A DNA stretch of 7,706 bases from Planctomycetaceae bacterium. GTDB lineage: Bacteria > Planctomycetota > Planctomycetia > Pirellulales > Pirellulaceae. Shown in pieces: positions 1 to 6,474 of this stretch. The position numbers and the translations under genes were made by a program. The stretch covers positions 1 to 7,706 of the forward strand of contig SXHS01000075.1 of assembly GCA_005773145.1 (NCBI GenBank), written 5' to 3'. Each line of letters begins with the position of its first letter. Position 1 is the stretch's first letter. A model generated the notes under the pieces. It was given only the letters and a program-made list of their open reading frames with translations. It was not told the DNA's origin and ran no database searches.

Positions 1-236
1 AGTGATGTGTCGATCGTTGCCATCGGCAACCGCAACGCAGGAGGGGGCTCGGCCCGAGACAAATCCAATGCGTCTGCCGAAGCCGCCGTCAACCCGGCAT
101 AGTCCACCTCAACCAACTGCGCCAGCAATTGCTGCCGTTCAACCGCAGTCAATTCGTCCCAGAATTCCAGGACATGCAGCTGGCCGTGTTGCTGCAATAC
201 GTGTCGAGCCGTCGTTTCGTTCCAACCAGTTGCCAT
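1..236 (-). CDS. UDP-sugar pyrophosphorylase, UAP1-like (UDPGP family), N-terminal part, cut by the window edge
   Basis: Only the first 78 codons are visible; the gene continues past the left edge. The family transfers a nucleotide between UTP and a sugar 1-phosphate (N-acetylglucosamine 1-phosphate or glucose 1-phosphate), giving UDP-sugars for envelope polysaccharide; it acts in the cytoplasm. The visible part reads MATGWNETTARHVLQQHGQ, then HVLEFWDELTAVERQQLLAQ, then LVEVDYAGL (residues 1 to about 49). This matches the N-terminal helices of human UAP1 (from memory, a GQEHLLRFWNEL-type segment followed by a QxxLxAQL-like stretch). The catalytic core with the LxGGxGTRL loop lies outside, so substrate choice cannot be judged. 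The start is well fixed: two stop codons in frame (TGA, TAG) sit 4 and 3 codons before the ATG at 236. The Shine-Dalgarno is weak (AGG, 5 bases before ATG). It follows the small membrane-protein gene by 80 bases on the same strand and may share its promoter. Confidence 0.8.
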   Translation of the reverse strand, partial: MATGWNETTARHVLQQHGQLHVLEFWDELTAVERQQLLAQLVEVDYAGLTAASADALDLSRAEPPPALRLPMATIDTS

Positions 237-316
237 GTTTGCCTATCAACGAGCCTTGCAATTTGTTTCTGCATTCGCACCTATCGCACCGAATCCAAGG
301 CGCAGGAATCGCGACC

Positions 317-433
317 TCAGTACAGTCGTCCTCGCACCCAGAAATACGCCAAAGCGCATAGTATGGGGAAGACCACGAACATCGTGACGCTCGTAAAAAG
401 CGTGGTCCACCAGCGACGCGGCCAGCGTCCCAT
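317..433 (-). CDS. Small single-helix membrane protein, 38 aa, hypothetical
   Basis: I do not recognise this protein. From the ATG at 433 it has 38 residues: a basic, tryptophan-rich head (MGRWPRRWW), one hydrophobic stretch at about residues 10-33 (TTLFTSVTMFVVFPILCALA, then YFWV), and a short basic tail (RGRLY). That is the layout of a single-pass inner-membrane miniprotein. The ATG at 433 is favoured because GGAG lies 8 bases before it and because a candidate promoter (507-535) lies just upstream. Longer readings in the same frame exist, starting at ATG 508 (63 aa) or TTG 535 (72 aa), but they lack a ribosome site and the first would begin inside the -10 box. It sits between the lipoprotein gene and the UAP1-like gene, all on one strand. 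No function is inferred. It could be a chance frame, but the hydrophobic segment and flanking charges look real. Confidence 0.45.
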   Translation of the reverse strand: MGRWPRRWWTTLFTSVTMFVVFPILCALAYFWVRGRLY

Positions 434-506
434 CTGCATGTCTCCCATCAATGGCGTGTGGAGAAACGAATTTTTCCACGGACCGCGCGTGCAACCCAGT
501 CCCACC

Positions 507-535
507 ATTATGACGGAGGGGAGGCAGAGAACCAA
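507..535 (-). promoter_or_regulatory. Candidate sigma-70-type promoter for the small ORF and UAP1-like gene
   Basis: On the minus strand TTGGTT (535-530) and CATAAT (512-507) are 17 bases apart. The -10 matches TATAAT at 5 of 6 positions and the -35 matches TTGACA at 3 of 6. Transcription would start near position 500, leaving a leader of about 65 bases before the ATG at 433. It lies directly after the lipoprotein stop codon, where an independent promoter for the next genes would be expected. This is a motif match by eye only. Confidence 0.3.
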
Positions 536-540
536 GTGAC

Positions 541-1398
541 TCAGCGCCGTTGCGTGCCGTTGACCTCAGGCAGCTTTTTGAGGGCGATATTGGACCGATC
601 CGGCTGGAAGCGATGTTGGGCAAAGTAGGAGATATCCTGGGCCTCCTGCGGGACGTCCGGTTCCGCCTGGCGGGCACGTGTGCGTAACAGCCGGCGTAGC
701 GGCGCACCCGCGAACATCGTCTCCTTGTGCATGCTCCCTCGTTCAAACGGACCCGCTCCCAAGACCCACGAGGCATGTGCATCGCTGCGTCCCTGGGACA
801 ACCCGGACTGCCAAACCGGCTCCTTGGTTTCGCGATCGTACGCGAAGGCGCCCACCTTGGCCGCCGCGAGAAAATCGTTCTTGCGGGCAAAAGAGATTTC
901 GGGCAGGAGAGGCATCGCCGGAACGCCCGTCGCTACCGTGGACGCCGCACCCAAGGCCTGACTGGCTGGAAGCCCATAGTTGATCTCATGCAAATCGCTC
1001 CCCAGCGCACCCACACGCGCCTCCACGACCAGCTCCGCATCCTCCTGCTTTTCTTGTAACAGGCAATTGGCAGCAAGCATCTGCTGGCGCAGCGAGCTGA
1101 TGACATACTCGGCACTGACGAACCCCGTCACCTTCTGGGGCACGATATAGCGAGTATCCAAAAAAACCTTCTTCCCAGTCAGCGGCCGGAAATCGATATG
1201 GGCGACCGAGCGATCCACGGCGTCCGACATCAACAGCTGTTCGGTAGCCGTACGACTTACCATCGTCCCGCATCCGCTGCACGACAGTCCCAATACCGCG
1301 CAACAACACGCTATCAGACCCGCTATGCGAGCGCGGTGTCTGCCAGCATTGAGGGAATGCATCATGGCGCCGTCGCGCCGCACCGTGGGCGCGTTCAT
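541..1398 (-). CDS. Putative lipoprotein, DUF6655-like
   Basis: An exported, probably lipid-anchored protein of unknown role, 285 aa from the chosen start. Counting from ATG 1398: a basic stretch (R20, R22, R24), a hydrophobic core (about 25-38) and a lipobox-like SGC, with Cys43 the likely lipidated residue. The mature part carries TEQLLMSDAVDRSVAHIDF (53-71), then KKVFLDTRYIVPQKV, a VEARVGALGSDLHE segment, and a late block YDRETKEPVWQSG followed by SWVLGAGPF. I recall this pattern from planctomycete proteins labelled DUF6655; no enzymatic motif is visible. Start choice: ATG 1398 has GGAA close upstream (CCGGAATTTC before ATG). A GTG at 1434 would add 12 residues. The paired ATGs at 1365/1362 would give a signal peptide of more usual length. 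It follows metK by about 140 bases, but an inverted repeat between them suggests separate transcripts. The signal peptide holds five cysteines, which is unusual. Confidence 0.75.
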   Translation of the reverse strand: MNAPTVRRDGAMMHSLNAGRHRARIAGLIACCCAVLGLSCSGCGTMVSRTATEQLLMSDAVDRSVAHIDFRPLTGKKVFLDTRYIVPQKVTGFVSAEYVISSLRQQMLAANCLLQEKQEDAELVVEARVGALGSDLHEINYGLPASQALGAASTVATGVPAMPLLPEISFARKNDFLAAAKVGAFAYDRETKEPVWQSGLSQGRSDAHASWVLGAGPFERGSMHKETMFAGAPLRRLLRTRARQAEPDVPQEAQDISYFAQHRFQPDRSNIALKKLPEVNGTQRR

Positions 1399-1473
1399 GA
1401 AATTCCGGATTGCCGTGACTCGTAGATCAAACACGGCCTAGTTATCGGACCAAATCACCGCCAACATGAGCCG

Positions 1474-1541
1474 AAAACGGCAGCGCCGTGAAGGATTCAT
1501 CGGCGCGACCTCAGGCCCCGCTCGCGTCACTCGCTGCCGTT
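1474..1541 (-). terminator. Probable intrinsic terminator of metK, long loop
   Basis: On the minus strand AACGGCAGCG (1541-1532) and CGCTGCCGTT (1485-1476) form a perfect 10-bp stem around a 46-base loop. The second arm runs into TTTT (1477-1474). The first arm starts inside the metK stop codon (TAA, 1542-1540), so the hairpin sits exactly at the gene end. The loop is longer than in classical intrinsic terminators, though it is GC-rich and could fold further. Direction fits metK; no plus-strand gene ends here. Confidence 0.5.
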
Positions 1542-2730
1542 ATGTGGCGGTGACCGCCGCACGTTGGCCGGCCGCTTTGGCCAGCTCTTGCGCACGGTGG
1601 GTTCGCTCCCAGGTGAACTCAGGCTCCTCCCGTCCGAAATGACCTCCGGCGGCGGTCAACCGATAGATCGGTCGGCGCAGATCGAGGTAGTCGATAATCT
1701 TGCCGGGTGTGAGCGGAAAGGTTTCTCGGATCAGGGCGCAAATACGTTCATCGGAAACGCGGCCGGTCCCCGCCGTGTCGACATGAATGCTGACCGGCTC
1801 GGAAACGCCAATCGCATACGCCAACTGAACCTCGCATCGATCGGCCAATCCCGCTGCCACGACGTTCTTGGCCACGTGCCTTGCCATGTAGGCCGCGCTA
1901 CGGTCCACCTTGGTCGGATCCTTGCCACTGAACGCGCCCCCACCATGTCGTCCCCAGCCACCATACGTATCGACGATGATCTTACGTCCGGTCAAACCGC
2001 AGTCACCATGTGGTCCCCCCACCACAAACCGACCGGTGGGATTAACAAAGTACTTCGTCTTGTCGGTGTCGAGGTCCGCAGGCAGACACGGCTTAATGAC
2101 TTGCTTGACGACGAAATCTTGGATTTCTTTGTGAGAAACACTCGGCGCGTGTTGTGTCGACAGCACCACGGTATCCACTTTTACAGGACGAAAGTCCTCG
2201 TATTGAATCGTAACTTGGCTCTTACTATCCGGTCGTAGCCAATCCACTTGTTGGGACTGACGAATATCGGTCAATTGCTTAAGAATGCGGTGAGCCATCG
2301 CGATGGGTAGCGGCATCAACTCGGGCGTGTCGTTGCAGGCATAGCCAAACATCAACCCCTGATCGCCGGCCCCGATCTCCTTGCCGCGCGAGGCATCCGC
2401 ATCGACTCCCTGGGCAATATCGGAACTCTGCTTGTCGATCGACACCATGATCGCGCAGGTATCGGCGCAGATGCCCATCTGGTCATCCACATACCCAACC
2501 TCGCGCACGACTTCGCGAACGACCTTGGGATAATCCACGACTGCCTTGGTGGTGATCTCGCCCGCCAGGATGACAATGCCCGTGGTCGTCAACGTCTCAC
2601 AAGCTACTCGCCCATAGGGGTCCTGACGGAGGATATCGTCGAGAACTCCATCAGATATTTGATCGGCCAGTTTGTCGGGATGCCCCATGCTGACCGATTC
2701 GCTCGTAAACAAAAATCGACCCTTACTCAC
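1540..2730 (-). CDS. metK: S-adenosylmethionine synthetase (methionine adenosyltransferase)
   Basis: Makes S-adenosylmethionine from methionine and ATP, releasing phosphate and pyrophosphate; a cytoplasmic homotetramer in the known family. The 396-aa length is normal and the chain looks intact. Visible signatures: FTSESVSMGHPDK at 8-20, with the GHPDK nucleotide-binding motif and catalytic His17; IGAGDQGLMFGYAC at 119-132 (family signature 1); GPHGDCGLTGRKIIVDTYGG at 239-258; and GGGAFSGKDPTKVDRSAAY at 263-281 (phosphate-binding signature 2). The start is GTG at 2730, supported by AAGGAG 8 bases upstream and by the usual N-terminus (short lead, then FTSES). A -10/-35 pair lies about 70-100 bases upstream and a terminator-like hairpin begins at the stop codon, so it is probably monocistronic. 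I see no SAM riboswitch in the short leader. The neighbouring genes have no obvious tie to methionine metabolism. Confidence 0.98.
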   Translation of the reverse strand: MSKGRFLFTSESVSMGHPDKLADQISDGVLDDILRQDPYGRVACETLTTTGIVILAGEITTKAVVDYPKVVREVVREVGYVDDQMGICADTCAIMVSIDKQSSDIAQGVDADASRGKEIGAGDQGLMFGYACNDTPELMPLPIAMAHRILKQLTDIRQSQQVDWLRPDSKSQVTIQYEDFRPVKVDTVVLSTQHAPSVSHKEIQDFVVKQVIKPCLPADLDTDKTKYFVNPTGRFVVGGPHGDCGLTGRKIIVDTYGGWGRHGGGAFSGKDPTKVDRSAAYMARHVAKNVVAAGLADRCEVQLAYAIGVSEPVSIHVDTAGTGRVSDERICALIRETFPLTPGKIIDYLDLRRPIYRLTAAGGHFGREEPEFTWERTHRAQELAKAAGQRAAVTAT

Positions 2731-2738
2731 GGGATTCG

Positions 2739-2744
2739 CTCCTT
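2739..2744 (-). promoter_or_regulatory. Shine-Dalgarno site of metK
   Basis: AAGGAG on the minus strand lies 8 bases before the GTG start at 2730. It is a near-perfect anti-16S match and settles a non-ATG start. It is stronger than any site I see before the other genes except the one before the DUF1501 gene. Confidence 0.8.
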
Positions 2745-2757
2745 GTGATCAATGAAA

Positions 2758-2773
2758 GCCCCGCCAGGGGGGC
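2758..2773 (-). other. GC-rich hairpin in the metK leader
   Basis: On the minus strand GCCCC and GGGGC form a 5-bp stem around the 6-base loop CCTGGC, followed by TTTCATT. It lies between the presumed transcription start and the Shine-Dalgarno site, 13 bases upstream of the latter. It resembles a weak attenuator stem or a 5' stabilising hairpin. The tail has only three T before a C, so strong termination is unlikely. Confidence 0.35.
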
Positions 2774-2800
2774 GACGGCGCACCGAGGTATGCTGCCCTG

Positions 2801-2830
2801 ATTATAGGGGCTGCAAACGGTCCCCATCAA
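2801..2830 (-). promoter_or_regulatory. Candidate metK promoter
   Basis: On the minus strand TTGATG (2830-2825) and TATAAT (2806-2801) are separated by 18 bases. The -10 is perfect and the -35 matches TTGACA at 4 of 6 positions. Transcription would start near 2794, giving a leader of about 64 bases to the GTG at 2730. The -35 box overlaps that of the divergent promoter on the other strand. Confidence 0.5.
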
Positions 2831-2855
2831 CTGGGAGTCCCATCTATTGTATAAT
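2827..2855 (+). promoter_or_regulatory. Candidate promoter of the PSCyt1/DUF1553-DUF1501 operon
   Basis: TATAAT at 2850-2855 is a perfect -10 box. TCAACT at 2827-2832, 17 bases upstream, matches TTGACA at only 3 of 6 positions, so the -35 is weak and an activator or another sigma factor is possible. Transcription would start near 2862, about 66 bases before the ATG at 2928. Confidence 0.45.
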
Positions 2856-2927
2856 AAAGGTTTGGGAAGGGCTGTCGTCCGCGGCAATCCTCTAGGTCTC
2901 ATCCGTCCTTATCCCTAGGCCGAATGT

Positions 2928-5900
2928 ATGGTTGGCAACCGACTCAGATGGTTCGCAATCCGGGCTGGACTGACGGCCAGCTTAATCGGATTCGCCAACC
3001 CGACCGTTTGGTCCAGCCCGCCGACCGACGGTCTGGAGTTCTTTGAGCGCCGCATCCGCCCTGTGTTGGTCGACCACTGCTACGCCTGCCATTCGTCCGC
3101 CACGGCGTCGCCCAAGGGGGGCCTGCGACTCGACAGTCGCGACGGGATTCGTCAGGGGGGTAAATCAGGCCCGGCCGTGGTACCTGAACGGGTGCAGGAA
3201 AGCCTGTTGGTAGCCGCCGTCCGATACGAATCGCTGCAGATGCCTCCCAAACAACCGTTGCCAGACGCCATGGTCGCGGATCTAGTGCATTGGATCGAAA
3301 TGGGGGCCCCGGACCCACGCGACCAGCCGCCGAGTGCCGAGGAGGTGTCGGCGCTAACCTGGCAACAGGCGGTGAAGTCACGACGGAATTGGTGGAGCCT
3401 GCAACCGGTTGCCAGGTACGTTCCGCCACACACGCCGACGGACCGATCTGCGAACCCACTCGATGCCTTCATCTCTGCAAAGCTGCAAGGTGCGGGCCTG
3501 CAGCCGGCGCCCCCCGCCGACGACTCCGTGATATTACGCCGATTAACATTCGTACTGACCGGCCTCCCCCCCACGCTGGTAGAGCAGCAGCACTATCAAG
3601 AGGAAATCGTCCGCTACGATCGAGAAATGGCCTATCAGCGGTTGGTCGATCGGCTGATGGCATCTCCCAGGTTGGGCGAGCGCTGGGCGCGGCACTGGAT
3701 GGACGTGGTCCGCTACGCCGAGACCCATGGTTACGAGTGGAACCACGAAGTCCGCGACGCATGGCGCTATCGGGACTACCTAATCCGTGCCATCAACGCA
3801 GATATTCCCTACGACCAATTGCTGCGCGAACACATCGCCGGGGATCTATTGACCGAACCGCGCATGCAGCCCAACCTACACCTAAACGAATCCGTCATTG
3901 CCACCGCGTTTTGGAGATTCGGTGAGCTGGGGCATGACAATTGTGTCCAATTCCCAGAGATTCGCTACGATGCCGTGGACAATCAGATCGATACGCTCAC
4001 CAAGGCTTTTCAAGCGATGACGGTTTCGTGCGCACGCTGCCACGATCACAAGGTGGACGCCATTTCCACGCAAGATTACTACGCACTGGTGGGCATCGTG
4101 GAGAGTTCGCGGCAACTCGTCCAAACCATCGATACGGCCGATCGATTCGTACCCGACTTGCAAAGGCTGCAACGCATCCGGTCCGAGATTCAGGATGAAC
4201 TCGCCCGCCTCTGGTTGCCTGCGGTCGACGAACTCAAGCCACGATTGGTCTCGCTGTTAGCGGGAGAGGACTCCGAACTCACCCCATCAACCAAGACGGC
4301 CGCCAACGCCACGGCAGCGACGTCTCCGAATCCCACCATCAATTCACCGGGGGAACCGATCGCGTTTTCTTGGACCGAACAACTGGTGCGAGAGGACCTG
4401 AATTGGGACGATCCCCTGCGCCTCGTGCAGCGCATCCGTCGGCGGTCCCCATCAGAATCCGTCGCCAGCCTGTGGACACGGTTGCGATCGGAGTACGCCC
4501 AAGAGCAAGCGTCTCGCGCGAAATTCAATGCAGAACAATTCGAACCCTGGGCCGATTTCCGCAGCGGCTGGCCGGAAGGATGGCGAGCCAGCGGCCACGG
4601 ACTGTCCTCCACTCTACCTGCCACGGGCGAGATTGCAGTCGCCACCCGAGGCTCAAATGCCGTTGCCGGTCTCCTGATGTCCGGACTGTACACGCACCGC
4701 ATCTCCGATCGGCTGAACGGCACCTTGCAATCCCCCTGGATTCCCACCCACCGCAAGTACGTCAGTCTGCAGTTTCAAGGGGGTGGCCTGAGTATGATCC
4801 GCGCGGTCGTGGATAGCTGTGTGCTCAACGAATTCGCGGGGGGCGGGGCCGAATACGTGAGCCATACGCCGCTGCGCTGGAAAACTTTTCCAACCCACGA
4901 CGGCCCCCACCATCGCAGCTATCTGGACCTGACCACCACCGCCGACAACCCGCGGTGGCCCGACCGCCCCGGCATGGCCAAATCTCGTGATCCCGCACTT
5001 AAGTCCGGAGAACATTCCTGGTTTGGAGTGGTACGGGCCGTACTGCACGACTCGCCTGAGCCCCCCCAAGCTGAACTGCAACATTTGCTGGCGCTGTGGC
5101 CCGAGGCGCCCCAATCCGTTCCCCTGTCGTCAACCGGCAGCGATGCGAGCCGCGCCGACGATGCGATCGACCGCATTGCAGCTACGATCCAGGGCACGTG
5201 GCAACGGGCCCTGCGGGCTTGGGCGGCTGGCGTGGCGAGTGAGTCGGATATCCGCTGGATCGATTGGTTGCTCTCGATCGGTTGGCTCCCTCAGGCTCTC
5301 GAGTCTAGCCCGACGTTGTCTCGACAGATCCAACTTTACCGCGAACTGGAAGCCCAGTTGCCGCCGCCAAGAGTCGTCGCTGCCATGGCCGATCAGGGCC
5401 CGGGATTCGACGCGCCCGTCCTGTTGCGGGGCAACCCAGCCGACCTAGGCCCCATTGTGCCGCGCCGCTATCTCGAAGTCTTGTGTACCGCAGACGATGG
5501 GGGAACGCCGGATGCGACACATAAGGATACGGTCTCCGGAAGTGGTCGGAGCTATCTGGCAGAACGCATCACCGATCCGCGCAACCCGCTGACGGCACGA
5601 GTCCTGGTGAATCGCCTCTGGCATCATGCATTCGGCACGGGCATTGTGTCGAGCACCGATGATTTTGGCCACTTGGGGGATTTGCCATCGCACCCCGAAT
5701 TGCTTGACTTCTTGGCCCAAACGTTGGTTCGCGATCGCTGGTCACTAAAACAGTTGCTGCGACAGATCGTGACAAGCCAGACGTTCCGCCAAGCCAGTCA
5801 GCCAACTGTTGAGGGATTGAAGGTGGATCCCGACAATCGACTGCTGCATCACTATCCGGCGCGTCGGTTGGATGCGGAGGCCGTGCGCGATACTCTATTA

Positions 5901-6419
5901 TCCGTCACCAATCGCCTGGATTCGACACTGTATGGCCCCAGCATCGATCCCTATCGGACCGAGGCAAAAGATCACCGGCGGTTGTTCGTAGGCCCCTTGG
6001 ACGGAGCGGGACGCCGGAGCATTTACATCAAGGTCACCCGCATGGAAGGGCAGAAATTTCTGGAATTGTTTGACCTGCCCAATGCCATGGCCACCCGGGG
6101 GGCACGCGACCGCACCAATGTACCGGCCCAAGCGTTGGCATTCCTCAACGACCCGTTCGTCGTCGAACAATCCAAACAATGGGGACAACAGCTGACGCAA
6201 GGGCCACCGGAATCGGTCGCCGACCGCACGGATCGCATGTTGCGAATCTGTTTGGGAAGGCCCCCGACCTCGGAGGAGCAAACGAGGCTCGCGGAGTTGG
6301 TACAGCAGATGGCAGAAATCCATCAAGTGACGCCCGAAGATGTACTCAGCAGCCGATCCGTCTGGCAGGATGTCGCCCACACGATACTCAATATGAAAGA
6401 ACTGATTTTTTTACGATAG
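2928..6419 (+). CDS. Exported PSCyt1-DUF1549-DUF1553 cytochrome-like protein
   Basis: A 1163-aa planctomycete-type protein; its reaction is not known. In order: a signal peptide (R5, R7, R12, then a hydrophobic stretch to about A23, cleavage probably near 23-30); a PSCyt1 cytochrome-c-like region at about 36-110 with FFERRIRPVLVDHCYACH, the haem motif being C51-C54-H55; DUF1549 (PSCyt2) at about 176-385, from NPLDAFISAKLQGAGLQP to a second haem-type motif CARCHDHK (C368, C371, H372); a low-complexity linker rich in Ala, Thr, Pro and Asn (about 452-475); a probable beta-rich region (about 541-690); and DUF1553 (PSD1) from about 875 with NPLTARVLVNRLWHHAFG (886-903), closing in the family-typical MKELIFLR tail. 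The start is fixed by an in-frame TAG four codons upstream (2916) and no other nearby start; there is no clear Shine-Dalgarno. It is probably co-transcribed with the DUF1501 gene 55 bases downstream. The two CxxCH motifs imply export and c-type haem attachment, though haem binding is inferred. Confidence 0.93.
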   Translation: MVGNRLRWFAIRAGLTASLIGFANPTVWSSPPTDGLEFFERRIRPVLVDHCYACHSSATASPKGGLRLDSRDGIRQGGKSGPAVVPERVQESLLVAAVRYESLQMPPKQPLPDAMVADLVHWIEMGAPDPRDQPPSAEEVSALTWQQAVKSRRNWWSLQPVARYVPPHTPTDRSANPLDAFISAKLQGAGLQPAPPADDSVILRRLTFVLTGLPPTLVEQQHYQEEIVRYDREMAYQRLVDRLMASPRLGERWARHWMDVVRYAETHGYEWNHEVRDAWRYRDYLIRAINADIPYDQLLREHIAGDLLTEPRMQPNLHLNESVIATAFWRFGELGHDNCVQFPEIRYDAVDNQIDTLTKAFQAMTVSCARCHDHKVDAISTQDYYALVGIVESSRQLVQTIDTADRFVPDLQRLQRIRSEIQDELARLWLPAVDELKPRLVSLLAGEDSELTPSTKTAANATAATSPNPTINSPGEPIAFSWTEQLVREDLNWDDPLRLVQRIRRRSPSESVASLWTRLRSEYAQEQASRAKFNAEQFEPWADFRSGWPEGWRASGHGLSSTLPATGEIAVATRGSNAVAGLLMSGLYTHRISDRLNGTLQSPWIPTHRKYVSLQFQGGGLSMIRAVVDSCVLNEFAGGGAEYVSHTPLRWKTFPTHDGPHHRSYLDLTTTADNPRWPDRPGMAKSRDPALKSGEHSWFGVVRAVLHDSPEPPQAELQHLLALWPEAPQSVPLSSTGSDASRADDAIDRIAATIQGTWQRALRAWAAGVASESDIRWIDWLLSIGWLPQALESSPTLSRQIQLYRELEAQLPPPRVVAAMADQGPGFDAPVLLRGNPADLGPIVPRRYLEVLCTADDGGTPDATHKDTVSGSGRSYLAERITDPRNPLTARVLVNRLWHHAFGTGIVSSTDDFGHLGDLPSHPELLDFLAQTLVRDRWSLKQLLRQIVTSQTFRQASQPTVEGLKVDPDNRLLHHYPARRLDAEAVRDTLLSVTNRLDSTLYGPSIDPYRTEAKDHRRLFVGPLDGAGRRSIYIKVTRMEGQKFLELFDLPNAMATRGARDRTNVPAQALAFLNDPFVVEQSKQWGQQLTQGPPESVADRTDRMLRICLGRPPTSEEQTRLAELVQQMAEIHQVTPEDVLSSRSVWQDVAHTILNMKELIFLR

Positions 6420-6461
6420 GTCGTGCGAAAACAAGAGGTTGCGATCCTCACAATGCCGACC

Positions 6462-6466
6462 GGGAG
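6462..6466 (+). promoter_or_regulatory. Shine-Dalgarno site of the DUF1501 gene
   Basis: GGGAG lies 8 bases before the ATG at 6475. It supports this start over the out-of-frame ATG at 6453 and shows the second gene has its own ribosome site rather than relying wholly on coupling to the upstream gene. Confidence 0.65.
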
Positions 6467-6474
6467 TTCTTTGC

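Noticed and set aside
2..361. Plus-strand open frames at the left edge
   Set aside because: They are antisense to the UAP1-like N-terminus and to the small ORF and have low-complexity Pro/Arg/Ser composition without motifs.
830..855. Inverted repeat TTCGCG/CGCGAA around 6 bases
   Set aside because: It lies inside the lipoprotein coding sequence, is only 6 bp, and such GC-rich palindromes are expected by chance.
246..890. A 214-codon open frame on the minus strand spanning the lipoprotein 3' half and the following gap
   Set aside because: It runs out of frame through the lipoprotein gene, is very rich in Arg and Ser as shadow frames in GC-rich DNA are, and has no signal, domain or ribosome site. 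The lipoprotein frame has clear protein-like patterns.
1564..2238. A 224-codon plus-strand open frame opposite metK
   Set aside because: It is antisense to an unmistakable, full-length metK and shows no recognisable domain. Long antisense frames are common opposite conserved genes in GC-rich DNA.
2731..2800. SAM riboswitch upstream of metK
   Set aside because: The leader is only about 64 bases and shows neither the multi-helix SAM-I core nor a SAM-II-like pseudoknot pattern; only one small hairpin is visible.
5255..5292. Imperfect tandem repeat (ATCGATTGGTTG and ATCGGTTGGCTC)
   Set aside because: It encodes a Trp/Ile/Leu-rich helix in frame (WIDWLLSIGWL) and appears only twice, so it is best explained as coding sequence.
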